Assembly (NCBI GenBank): GCA_016214245.1
Contig: JACROW010000038.1
Coordinates: forward strand, 1-19,687
DNA length: 19,687 nt
Direction: 5' to 3'
DNA from: Candidatus Omnitrophota bacterium
Lineage (GTDB): Bacteria; Omnitrophota; Gorgyraeia; 2-01-FULL-45-10
The notes below the pieces were generated by a model. It did no database searches. It saw only the letters and a list, made by a program, of their open reading frames with translations, and had not been told where the DNA came from. Of this stretch, positions 1 to 6,237 are shown in pieces. The translations under genes were made by a program, and so were the position numbers. Each line of letters opens with the position of its first letter. The stretch's first letter is position 1.

Positions 1-1323
1 GGGGACCTTCACTTCTTTAATAACATCCATCGGCTTCTCATCCAACTCTTCTTTCATTCGTTTTAAATAAGCTCTCTTTCCTAAAATCGAAGCCCAGTTA
101 TTCTTCGCGGCCTTTACCCTGTTCATAGTCTCGAGATTGGACTTCATCGTCAGCTTCAAATAGTCTTCGCTCCATTTGAGTTGTGAGGCCATTGCCTTGA
201 GATTTTCGGCATCAATCTCGATGGGCCCTGAAGGCGCCATAAGTATGATACCCCTGACAGTATCCTTTTTAGATGCGACGAGAGACGCATAAAAGGCGCC
301 TTTAGAATGTCCTATGATGATGGTATTTTTAGGATCAACCTGGATTTGTGTTGCTAAAAATTCTAAGGCTGCATTCAGATCTTCCATTTCGTCGCCATCT
401 GTAGTTCCCGAGAAATCACCCTCGCTTGAACCGACCCCGCGTTTATCAAAACTGAAGACGCAGTAACCGCTCTTCGATAGATAGTCTGCGATATCGGTGA
501 ATAAACCCTGATAGCGGCGATCTTGCGCTCCAGACCCCCATATTAAAAGGACCAGCGGGAATTTACCGTCTTTTTTGGGAACGGTTAAGGTGCCAGCCAG
601 TTTTATATTTTTATTCTTAAAATTCACATCTTTTGTGACATAACCTTCTTCCTGAATTTGATGCTCTAAAGCCGCAGACGCACCCTTAGGTAAAAAGGTC
701 CTTCGTATTTTAAGGAGCCTATTTGGCATCTCCACGGCGATGAGGCTTCTATCCGATTTCGATACCCAGACCATGCCCTGGGGATAGTTTTTTATCTTTA
801 ACAAGAGACACTCCGTCTTTATCTTTCTCGAATCCACTTTCAGGTATTCATCCCTCACAGATGTCAGCGTCACGTACCTCTTCATCGGCGGCAAGAATGT
901 GGCGAAGTGGGAAATGGCATTGAAACCCTGAGCCCTGCCTCTCCGGAAATCGTAATTTTCGATTATAGGTAGATACGTTATCGGCGCATCCTCTTCGAAT
1001 ATGAAGGTCCCCTTTCTTATCGGGATATTGTTGAGGAGCGCAAATTCCGACTGGAACGTCGCGACGAACGATATGGAGTTTTCAGTATTCTCCATATACA
1101 CTCTCTGATTTACTCCTTTGCCGAAATTGTCCTTGGAATAGCTCTCTAGGTTATATCCCTTATCCAAAACTATTTTTGATTTTGAATCCGTCAATACCGG
1201 ATAGAATGGAATGCTGGAGACGGATCTATAGATTAACTTATCTCCTGTAACAAACTTATCTATCCTTATGCCGCCGATATCATAACCATCTAGATTTATA
1301 ATATAATGATATATCCGGACCAT
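1..1323 (-). CDS. Alpha/beta hydrolase with long N-terminal beta-rich domain (3' end beyond window)
   Basis: The reading frame is open from 1323 to the left edge, so the C-terminus is missing. The ATG at 1321-1323 directly follows an in-frame TAA, making it the most upstream possible start; it lies 28 bases inside the preceding gene, so translation is probably coupled. About the first 220 residues form a beta-rich region I cannot name. A serine hydrolase core follows, with the nucleophile elbow GHSKG at residues 338-342 (Ser340), a DKRGVGSSEG loop before it and an IWGSG oxyanion-type stretch upstream. The catalytic Asp and His should lie beyond the window. I see no signal peptide. The core resembles esterases/peptidases of the acyl-aminoacyl-peptidase or BAAT type; the substrate is unknown. 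It is the last visible gene of the PilZ-led operon. Confidence 0.85.
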   Translation of the reverse strand, partial: MVRIYHYIINLDGYDIGGIRIDKFVTGDKLIYRSVSSIPFYPVLTDSKSKIVLDKGYNLESYSKDNFGKGVNQRVYMENTENSISFVATFQSEFALLNNIPIRKGTFIFEEDAPITYLPIIENYDFRRGRAQGFNAISHFATFLPPMKRYVTLTSVRDEYLKVDSRKIKTECLLLKIKNYPQGMVWVSKSDRSLIAVEMPNRLLKIRRTFLPKGASAALEHQIQEEGYVTKDVNFKNKNIKLAGTLTVPKKDGKFPLVLLIWGSGAQDRRYQGLFTDIADYLSKSGYCVFSFDKRGVGSSEGDFSGTTDGDEMEDLNAALEFLATQIQVDPKNTIIIGHSKGAFYASLVASKKDTVRGIILMAPSGPIEIDAENLKAMASQLKWSEDYLKLTMKSNLETMNRVKAAKNNWASILGKRAYLKRMKEELDEKPMDVIKEVKVP

Positions 1324-1856
1324 TTACCGGCATCTTTGGCGGCACCTTTATTTTCCCTTAATACCATTACGATCTCTTGAGGACAATTCGATAGTATCTT
1401 TTTAAATGGCAGGTGCTCACCGGGCCTTAGGATAATCCGAGGTGTAGCGGATAGATATGGAATTGAGATGATGGGTAGTTCGCTTCCGCCCAAAGACGGG
1501 TCTTGCGGAAGGAGCATTTCTTCATATATCGTCGCACCATCGCGATCTAAAAATTTTGCAGTTATTAATATATCGGTTATGTTCTTAGTGCCGTTATTTT
1601 TTATCACCCCTTCTATTATAGGCTTCCCCTTCAGGGCGCCGGCAGTTTCCATCCTGGCTGTCAGCCTGGAGATGTCGATACGTTTAGAATAAACTTTCGC
1701 ATTGGCCTTATGAAGAAGTTCATTATAAGACCTCTTGAATTCCTCACCCTTCAGCTCTATATATGCCAGATACCCTATAAGCGTTAATACTAAAACCAAA
1801 GATACAACTAACCCAGAGATGAGGGCCACTATAAGGCTTTTTCGTTTTATCAACAT
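1296..1856 (-). CDS. Membrane-anchored FxLYD-like protein
   Basis: A 186-residue protein with a basic start (MLIKRKS) and one hydrophobic segment at about residues 9-32, followed by an extracytoplasmic domain. From about residue 75 there is a beta-sandwich pattern: a GVIKNNG turn, a NITDILITAKF strand and a DRDG turn. This resembles FxLYD/DUF3426-type domains, which are small immunoglobulin-like domains found outside the membrane. The domain match is by pattern only. The start is one base after the stop of the DUF4416 gene, and its end overlaps the start of the hydrolase gene, so it sits in a tightly coupled operon. The next gene is a hydrolase, but the sequence does not show that the two products interact. 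Confidence 0.75.
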   Translation of the reverse strand: MLIKRKSLIVALISGLVVSLVLVLTLIGYLAYIELKGEEFKRSYNELLHKANAKVYSKRIDISRLTARMETAGALKGKPIIEGVIKNNGTKNITDILITAKFLDRDGATIYEEMLLPQDPSLGGSELPIISIPYLSATPRIILRPGEHLPFKKILSNCPQEIVMVLRENKGAAKDAGKWSGYIIIL

Positions 1857-1857
1857 A

Positions 1858-2385
1858 TCAGGCCTTGCTCAAATCCTGTTTATAGATCGCGCGGATCGAA
1901 TTAAAAATATTTATATACGCTTCGCTTTTGTAATCCGGGTATGTCCATGGCCACGGATTAAATGTTCTGTCTCTATAGAATAGGGCCGGATCTGCGAATA
2001 TGCCTTTATTCAAATAAATTCTATGAGAGTAATCCTTTGTTGAAAAAAGCACCAGCTTTGAAAGGTCAATATAGCCAGGATCTATATTTATTCTCCTCTT
2101 CCCAGATTTATAGTACCTCTTTTCCAGCATGTTGGTCTTTAGTTTTATCCTATATATATTGTCTAAATCGACGAGCTTTTTGAAGCCCAAGAATTTTCTT
2201 TTGAGTTTAAGCCCCATCTCTTCTTCGTAATAATCCGTCCAACCGAAATCGATTAAGCCGGTTTCATAGTCAGTCCTGCCGAAAGCCTTTTCCAAAGCCG
2301 CTTGCGCAACTTTTAAAAGTTCGATTTCAGCTGAGATGAAGCCAACGATCAACTTCACCCTTGCCGGAATGTGGACTCTACCCAT
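1858..2385 (-). CDS. DUF4416 family protein
   Basis: A 175-residue soluble protein recognisable as DUF4416. It begins with a PARVKLIVGFISAE-type strand and helix, then FGRTDYETGLIDFGWTDYYEEEMG, and ends with FNPWPWTYPDYKSEAYINIF; these aromatic-rich blocks typify the family. DUF4416 proteins occur in Omnitrophota, Deltaproteobacteria and related groups, and their biochemical role is not established. The gene starts 10 bases after the stop of the membrane PilZ gene and its TGA is one base from the next ATG, so it is inside the operon. There is no signal peptide or membrane segment, so it should be cytoplasmic, unlike its downstream neighbour. Confidence 0.85.
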   Translation of the reverse strand: MGRVHIPARVKLIVGFISAEIELLKVAQAALEKAFGRTDYETGLIDFGWTDYYEEEMGLKLKRKFLGFKKLVDLDNIYRIKLKTNMLEKRYYKSGKRRINIDPGYIDLSKLVLFSTKDYSHRIYLNKGIFADPALFYRDRTFNPWPWTYPDYKSEAYINIFNSIRAIYKQDLSKA

Positions 2386-2395
2386 ACTGGATATA

Positions 2396-2887
2396 CTAAA
2401 CTGCAGAATCTTTATCGAGGGACCTTAAGTAGTTGATAAGGTCTGTACCGGAGGGCTCGGGGATCGCAAAAAATTTTATTCCGGAATAGAATAACCTTTT
2501 ACCAGAACCTTCCTCATCCTTTGCATCGCCAGACCAGACCACCTCACCCTCTATTTCGATCTCATTATTTTTCTTTGAGTTTGGAAGTGCTATGCGCAGA
2601 TCCATTATAGTCCCAGTAGCAAGCTTCTCAGCCAAAACTAGCTTTAGCCCCCCTTCAGATATATCTACTGTTCTACTGTGCTTCAAATGAGGCTTCTTCT
2701 CTACCATATAGGTCAATTCTAATGCCTTTTTGAAGCGCACATGCCTTCTTCGCTCTTTGCCGTTCCAATATTCTTCTGCCTTAGCCCGGGGCAAAGATTT
2801 TTTCGCTGATGTCCTTTCATTTTTATATATCATGAAAAGCATCATCGACAATAAGACGATAAATAACAGTTCTGCTGTGATAAGCAT
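2396..2887 (-). CDS. Membrane-anchored PilZ domain protein
   Basis: A 163-residue protein with an N-terminal hydrophobic helix at about residues 3-21 and a PilZ domain from about residue 45. Both c-di-GMP-binding signatures are present: RRHVR (RxxxR) just before the first strand and DISEGG ([D/N]xSxxG). PilZ proteins bind c-di-GMP and pass the signal to a partner; here the membrane anchor would hold the receptor at the inner face of the membrane. The C-terminus keeps the usual YSGIKFFAI strand and a closing helix. It ends in TAG followed by DUF4416 ten bases later, showing that TAG acts as a true stop in this genome. It is the third PilZ gene of the operon. Confidence 0.88.
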   Translation of the reverse strand: MLITAELLFIVLLSMMLFMIYKNERTSAKKSLPRAKAEEYWNGKERRRHVRFKKALELTYMVEKKPHLKHSRTVDISEGGLKLVLAEKLATGTIMDLRIALPNSKKNNEIEIEGEVVWSGDAKDEEGSGKRLFYSGIKFFAIPEPSGTDLINYLRSLDKDSAV

Positions 2888-2908
2888 CTCGGGGCCTTGT
2901 CAGGTGTA

Positions 2909-3268
2909 TTACTTCTTCCTGACAATATAGTTTGAAATGATCTCCCTGTCCTTGTCGGAGAGATCTTCGAAGAATATAGCAACGTCGTAATGCTTCGTCT
3001 TGCCGTCTATTATAACCGGGTGCTCCCGCACCACTACGCCGAGCACCTCTAAACTCCTGGTCGTGCCGCCCTCTTTTGATGAATCAGGGACCATCAAGAT
3101 GAGCTTCACCCTGGACATCAACGGTATCTCTTTATCCACCTTGCAGTATACTCCGGATGCGCTCAGGTTCAGCGTGTGGGTTACGGCATCGAAATCTCCC
3201 AGCTTTAATTTCAGGGAGAGCCCCTCATCCTGTATGCGCGGGTAACCCCTTCTCTCTTCGGTAGCCAT
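2909..3268 (-). CDS. PilZ domain protein
   Basis: A compact single-domain PilZ protein of 119 residues. The arginine motif is RGYPR near the N-terminus and the second motif is NLSASG, so both c-di-GMP contacts are intact. It ends in the usual amphipathic helix (DKDREIISNYIV). I chose the ATG at 3266-3268 over the TTG at 3280 because a GAG sits a few bases upstream of the ATG and the TTG has no Shine-Dalgarno sequence. The chosen start is 12 bases after the stop of the Cys4 mini-protein. No fused output domain is present, so it probably signals by binding another protein. The target is not evident. Confidence 0.87.
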   Translation of the reverse strand: MATEERRGYPRIQDEGLSLKLKLGDFDAVTHTLNLSASGVYCKVDKEIPLMSRVKLILMVPDSSKEGGTTRSLEVLGVVVREHPVIIDGKTKHYDVAIFFEDLSDKDREIISNYIVRKK

Positions 3269-3280
3269 CTTACTCGACAA

Positions 3281-3484
3281 TTATTTTTTATCTTCCGTAG
3301 CTTTTGGCTTCTCTTCTTTACTCAATGCATTCTTCCAACATCTTTTTGTGCAGTAGTATTTACCATTCCTGTAATACCAACGCTTTTTCTTTATCGATTT
3401 ACTACATCCGGCGCAATTGGAAGGTTTCTCTTTCTTGGGTGCGGCTGTCGTCGTGGGCTTCTCTTCTTTCTTCTCGTCTGCCAT
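3281..3484 (-). CDS. Small Cys4 zinc-ribbon-like protein
   Basis: A 67-residue lysine-rich protein with four cysteines spaced C24-x2-C27-x17-C45-x3-C49, which suggests one structural zinc site. The core between the pairs is aromatic and basic (KKRWYYRNGKYYC). Both ends are low-complexity and charged, rich in Lys, Glu, Ala and Pro. The ATG is three bases after the TAG of the first PilZ gene and the stop is 12 bases before the next PilZ gene, so it is embedded between two c-di-GMP receptors. I do not recognise a named family. The core resembles short treble-clef or TRASH-like zinc modules, but no function can be assigned; nucleic-acid or protein binding is possible. Confidence 0.75.
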   Translation of the reverse strand: MADEKKEEKPTTTAAPKKEKPSNCAGCSKSIKKKRWYYRNGKYYCTKRCWKNALSKEEKPKATEDKK

Positions 3485-3487
3485 CGC

Positions 3488-3847
3488 CTATTCCTCATCC
3501 AGTAATTTCAACCACTGTGAATATATATACTCCAACAGCCTTCCTTTATGGGGGCTGTCCATCTTGGTGAACTTCACGCCTGTTTCATAAACTGACGATT
3601 TGTCGGATCGCGCGCGTTCCTTCTGCCACGCAACCTGACAGGATGCAAGGACCGGGACATTATCACCCGGCACGTCCATCGAGAGCTCTATCGCATCGCC
3701 TTCTTTAAGCTCTTTCGGCACGATGAGGAGCGCACCCTCCTTGCTTATATTTTTTATTTTTGATGCTGCCTTCCACTTGGCGCTCACGACCTCACAGAGT
3801 GCATTAAGCGCGGTCTCGAATCGCAAGAATCGCCTTCTTTCAGTCAC
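3488..3847 (-). CDS. PilZ domain protein, first gene of the operon
   Basis: A single-domain PilZ protein with RRFLR and NISKEG as the two c-di-GMP-binding signatures, followed by the expected barrel strands and a C-terminal helix (GRLLEYIYSQWLKLL). The start is ambiguous. A GTG at 3853 is possible, but GGGAGG at 3853-3858 lies five bases before a second in-frame GTG at 3845-3847, which is the better start and gives 119 residues. A clear promoter lies at 3878-3906. It is therefore the leading gene of a run of PilZ, Cys4, PilZ, PilZ, DUF4416, FxLYD-like and hydrolase genes. The TAG stop is three bases from the next ATG. Confidence 0.87.
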   Translation of the reverse strand: MTERRRFLRFETALNALCEVVSAKWKAASKIKNISKEGALLIVPKELKEGDAIELSMDVPGDNVPVLASCQVAWQKERARSDKSSVYETGVKFTKMDSPHKGRLLEYIYSQWLKLLDEE

Positions 3848-3877
3848 GTCCACCTCCCATAGAGCTTGATTTCTAAA

Positions 3878-3906
3878 ATTATATTATAAGAGAATACGTT
3901 TTGCAA
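3878..3906 (-). promoter_or_regulatory. Sigma70-type promoter of the PilZ operon
   Basis: Read on the minus strand, TTGCAA (3901-3906) and TATAAT (3878-3883) are separated by exactly 17 bases. A second overlapping TATAAT lies five bases upstream, but its spacing to the -35 box is only 12. Transcription should start near 3871, giving a leader of about 24 bases that carries the GGGAGG Shine-Dalgarno sequence. Unlike three other promoters in this window, this one has a conventional leader. Confidence 0.7.
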
Positions 3907-3911
3907 GAACA

Positions 3912-3953
3912 AAAAAATAAGGGGATAAGACATCTCTTCTCCCCTTATTTTTT
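3912..3953 (-). terminator. Intrinsic terminator after the TIGR04073 gene (symmetric)
   Basis: A 14-bp inverted repeat pairs 3912-3925 with 3940-3953 around a 14-base loop. The GC core is GGGG/CCCC and both outer arms are A/T runs. On the minus strand the stem is followed by a T run, as needed for the gene that ends at 3983. By sequence it could also work in the plus direction. It separates the TIGR04073 transcript from the promoter of the PilZ operon, which begins only a few bases further on. Confidence 0.8.
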
Positions 3954-3982
3954 ATCAAGATGATCGTGTGTACTTTTATTAA

Positions 3983-4327
3983 CTATTTCCCGCTTTTAAA
4001 TACAAACTCTGGCTCTAGAACAGGTGCATAACCTTCTGGTATCGGGAACGGAAACGTCACCGTCTCATATACTCCAGCACCAGTCCTCACTATGGTCATA
4101 CCAACGCCTTTTGCCAATCCGATCGTGAGACCAGAGAGAGGGTTATCCTCTACGCTGGTGTCGTAAATATTCTTTGGAAGCTCGATCCATCCTGTCACGA
4201 CATTTGCGATTCCTCTATAGAGTTTCTTCCCAGGATCCTGTGCATAGCTTGATGTCGCTATATTCAGAATCGTTAATATAGCCACGCATATAATTATAAC
4301 CTTAAATATTCCCTTCATCTTGTTCAT
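3983..4327 (-). CDS. Exosortase system-associated protein, TIGR04073 family
   Basis: A 114-residue secreted or periplasmic protein. The signal peptide has a KMKGIFK basic region, a hydrophobic core to about residue 26 and a likely cleavage after SYA (before QDP). The mature part has the family's hallmarks: KLYRGIANVVTGWIELPKN, an SGLTIGLAKGVG repeat-like glycine segment, and a closing FPFPIPEGYAPVLEPEFVF. TIGR04073 proteins are found in genomes with exosortase/PEP-CTERM-type sorting, but their biochemical role is unknown. The gene is monocistronic: it has its own promoter (4357-4385), a GGGGGTGA ribosome-binding region just before the ATG, and a strong terminator. A second ATG three codons in (4316-4318) is also possible. 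Confidence 0.87.
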   Translation of the reverse strand: MNKMKGIFKVIIICVAILTILNIATSSYAQDPGKKLYRGIANVVTGWIELPKNIYDTSVEDNPLSGLTIGLAKGVGMTIVRTGAGVYETVTFPFPIPEGYAPVLEPEFVFKSGK

Positions 4328-4356
4328 TCACCCCCTTTCAAAACTAATTTGAGACA

Positions 4357-4385
4357 AGTATAACATAAAATTCAATCTTTGTCAA
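4357..4385 (-). promoter_or_regulatory. Sigma70-type promoter of the TIGR04073 gene
   Basis: On the minus strand a perfect TTGACA (4380-4385) is followed after 17 bases by TATACT (4357-4362). The start site would be near 4350, leaving a leader of about 23 bases with the purine-rich GGGGGTGA before the ATG at 4327. The near-consensus boxes suggest constitutive, fairly strong expression. Confidence 0.75.
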
Positions 4386-4394
4386 GGCTTTATC

Positions 4395-4769
4395 TCATTT
4401 TTTTCGTCTCTGGCTCTTTAATATCTCTTCGACCACTTCCGACACCCGCTCCCTATCCTCCGGCCTTAAGTCTATAAACTCTATCCCCGTATCATATAGA
4501 TTTGCGCCTTTCTTACCCGGCTCTGATTTCTTCACCACCCAAACGACAGTGCCGCCGCATTTCACAGGCGGCCGATTATCCTCCAGATGCAGTTCCAGGT
4601 CCACCCCCTGAAACAACCCAAGATCCTCTTTTATTATAACGCATATCCCGCCGGCTCCGATATTTTCGGTCTGGGTGGCTATGGTCTTAGCGGTAAGCCG
4701 TCTCTTTATGGTGATAAGGCATTTATAATTTGCCCTTGGAAATTTTCGTCTATTGATGCCATTCCACAT
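4395..4769 (-). CDS. PilZ domain protein with altered second motif
   Basis: A 124-residue single-domain PilZ protein. The arginine motif RKFPR is intact, but the second motif reads NIGAGG, with Gly in place of the usual Ser of [D/N]xSxxG. The remaining barrel strands (GTVVWVV, DTGIEFIDL) and the C-terminal helix are normal. A longer reading frame begins at 4823, but I reject that start: the promoter at 4795-4823 lies inside the extra 18 codons, and GGAGG at 4781-4785 precedes the ATG at 4767-4769. The gene is divergent from the GspA/GspB-like pair, so its target may be that pair. c-di-GMP binding may be weakened by the Ser to Gly change. Confidence 0.83.
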   Translation of the reverse strand: MWNGINRRKFPRANYKCLITIKRRLTAKTIATQTENIGAGGICVIIKEDLGLFQGVDLELHLEDNRPPVKCGGTVVWVVKKSEPGKKGANLYDTGIEFIDLRPEDRERVSEVVEEILKSQRRKK

Positions 4770-4794
4770 ACGTGTTTCTACCTCCTTGCCGGTA

Positions 4795-4823
4795 AGTATA
4801 CATAAGCTATGGATAAAATGCAA
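4795..4823 (-). promoter_or_regulatory. Promoter of the leftward PilZ gene
   Basis: TTGCAT (minus strand, 4818-4823) and TATACT (4795-4800) are spaced by 17 bases. The -35 box is a weak match and the -10 a good one. Transcription from near 4788 would leave a leader of about 18 bases containing GGAGG, which fixes the ATG at 4769 as the start. It is back to back with the rightward promoter at 4851-4880. Confidence 0.55.
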
Positions 4824-4850
4824 GCAAAATTTCGCCAGCCAAAATTTTAA

Positions 4851-4880
4851 TTTACATGCGATGCCGCCAGGGTGTATAAT
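4851..4880 (+). promoter_or_regulatory. Promoter of the GspA/GspB-like pair, nearly leaderless
   Basis: TTTACA (4851-4856) and a perfect TATAAT (4875-4880) are separated by 18 bases. The ATG at 4890 begins only nine bases after the -10 box, so transcription should start two to four bases before the start codon. No Shine-Dalgarno sequence fits in such a leader. An in-frame GTG at 4872 would lie upstream of the transcript start, so it cannot be the initiation codon if this promoter is used. Confidence 0.65.
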
Positions 4881-4889
4881 CAGTACAAG

Positions 4890-5711
4890 ATGTATCGAGA
4901 ATTTTTTGGTCTAAAAGAGAAGCCCTTCAGCGTCACAAGCGACCCGAACTTTCTATTCCTGAGCCGTGTTCACAAGGAAGCCTTTTCGCATTTGGTCTAT
5001 GGCATAAAGGAACGAAAGGGGTTCCTGGAAATAACCGGAGAGGTTGGTGCCGGCAAGACGACGTTATGCCGGGCGCTCCTGAATCGGCTTGATAAGAATA
5101 CGAAAAGCGCGTTTGTCTTCAACTCAACCCTGCCGGAACTTCAGCTCCTCCAGGTCATATTGGAAGATTTTGGGCTTGTAGTTGAGAGGAAGACAAAGGC
5201 CTCGATGCTCCGGCAGCTGAATAACTTTTTGATCGAAGAGCTTGCTAAAGAGAACAATGTCATACTGATAATAGATGAGGCTCAAAATTTAAAGCCGTCT
5301 GTATTAGAGGAGATAAGGATGCTCTCGAACTTAGAAACGGAGAAGGAGAAGCTGTTTCAGATAATACTGGTTGGACAGCCAGAGCTTAAAAATAAACTGA
5401 ACTCACCGGGCTTGAGGCAATTGAGACAGCGGATCGGCGTAAGGTTTCATATCACGCCTTTAGAAAAGGATGAGATAGGTAAATATATTTACCATAGGCT
5501 CGCAGTGGCAGGCGCAAAAGACGGCGAGATACGATTCACCGATGATGCTGTCGAATCTATCTATAGATACTCCGGCGGCATACCGCGTCTTATAAACATG
5601 GTCTGCGATAAAGCGCTTCTCGCCGCTTACGTTATGGAAACCAGGGTGATAAACCTGCCCATAGTGGAGAGGAGCATACAAGAGATAGAAGGTGTTCCGA
5701 TAAAGGTATGA
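4890..5711 (+). CDS. ExeA/GspA-type AAA ATPase
   Basis: A 273-residue ATPase starting MYREFFGLKEKPFS, the standard opening of the ExeA/GspA family, which supports the ATG at 4890 over the GTG at 4872. Walker A is GEVGAGKTT (about residues 50-58) and Walker B is VILIIDEAQN with the acidic pair near 129-130. A sensor region (IILVGQPEL) and the GGIPRLINMVCDKAL segment of the lid follow. Family members energise assembly of secretins or related envelope complexes together with a GspB partner; relatives also occur in PEP-CTERM/exosortase gene clusters. There is no C-terminal peptidoglycan-binding domain or membrane helix, so it relies on the membrane protein encoded next. Its TGA overlaps the next ATG by four bases (ATGA). 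Confidence 0.9.
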   Translation: MYREFFGLKEKPFSVTSDPNFLFLSRVHKEAFSHLVYGIKERKGFLEITGEVGAGKTTLCRALLNRLDKNTKSAFVFNSTLPELQLLQVILEDFGLVVERKTKASMLRQLNNFLIEELAKENNVILIIDEAQNLKPSVLEEIRMLSNLETEKEKLFQIILVGQPELKNKLNSPGLRQLRQRIGVRFHITPLEKDEIGKYIYHRLAVAGAKDGEIRFTDDAVESIYRYSGGIPRLINMVCDKALLAAYVMETRVINLPIVERSIQEIEGVPIKV

Positions 5712-6181
5712 GTATAATACAAGAAGCGCTCAAAAAGGCGCAAAGAAAAGAGGCGCATGAAATAGGGCCGGTGAAGATCGGATCTGCCTCCAAAAAGGCG
5801 CCTTCTTTTAAAATCATGCCGATTTTCATTGCGGCCTTAATTACGGTCTCTATCGTTGCAACGCGACAGTTTTCCACAAAACCGGGATTCGGATTGTTCA
5901 AGAATACGGCGAAAGTCGATTTCGTGGAAACAGCGCCACATCAGGAGATAGTCTATAAGCCGATAGTGGAAAAAGTAGCGAAACCGGACGAGCCACATAC
6001 GAAACCAACGTTAATCTTGAATGGAATCATGTATCTGGAGGATGGGCCCCAGGCTATAATAAATGATGCGCTCGTCAGGGAAGGCGATATAGTAAAGGGC
6101 GCTACGGTGATCAAGATAAATAAGGATAGCGTCGTACTGACTCTCAACGATGTTGAGATGACGCTTATTTTAAAGAAGTGA
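5708..6181 (+). CDS. GspB-like single-pass membrane protein
   Basis: A 157-residue protein beginning MSIIQEALKKAQ, with a membrane helix at about residues 34-52, a Pro/Lys/Glu-rich linker, and a C-terminal domain from about residue 100. That domain (LNGIMYLEDGPQAIIND, VREGDIVKGATVIKI, VVLTLNDVEMTLIL) matches the pattern of the GspB C-terminal domain of type II secretion. In that system GspB pairs with GspA to bring the secretin through the peptidoglycan. The four-base overlap with the upstream ATPase gene strongly implies one complex. The gene is shorter than the classical GspB and may serve a type IV pilus or other secretin instead. No secretin gene is in the window. Confidence 0.82.
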   Translation: MSIIQEALKKAQRKEAHEIGPVKIGSASKKAPSFKIMPIFIAALITVSIVATRQFSTKPGFGLFKNTAKVDFVETAPHQEIVYKPIVEKVAKPDEPHTKPTLILNGIMYLEDGPQAIINDALVREGDIVKGATVIKINKDSVVLTLNDVEMTLILKK

Positions 6182-6237
6182 ATGAGCCTATCAGATCTTC
6201 GGGGACCCCTCTTTCGGTCTGGAACTTCTTCATATAT

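Noticed and set aside
4770..4823. Eighteen-codon N-terminal extension of the leftward PilZ gene starting at 4823.
   Set aside because: The promoter boxes fall inside it, and GGAGG precedes the internal ATG at 4769. The extension does not resemble PilZ sequence.
6182..6237. Palindrome GGGGACCCC between the convergent GspB-like and GNAT genes as a terminator.
   Set aside because: The stem is only four pairs with a one-base centre and no T run on either strand follows.
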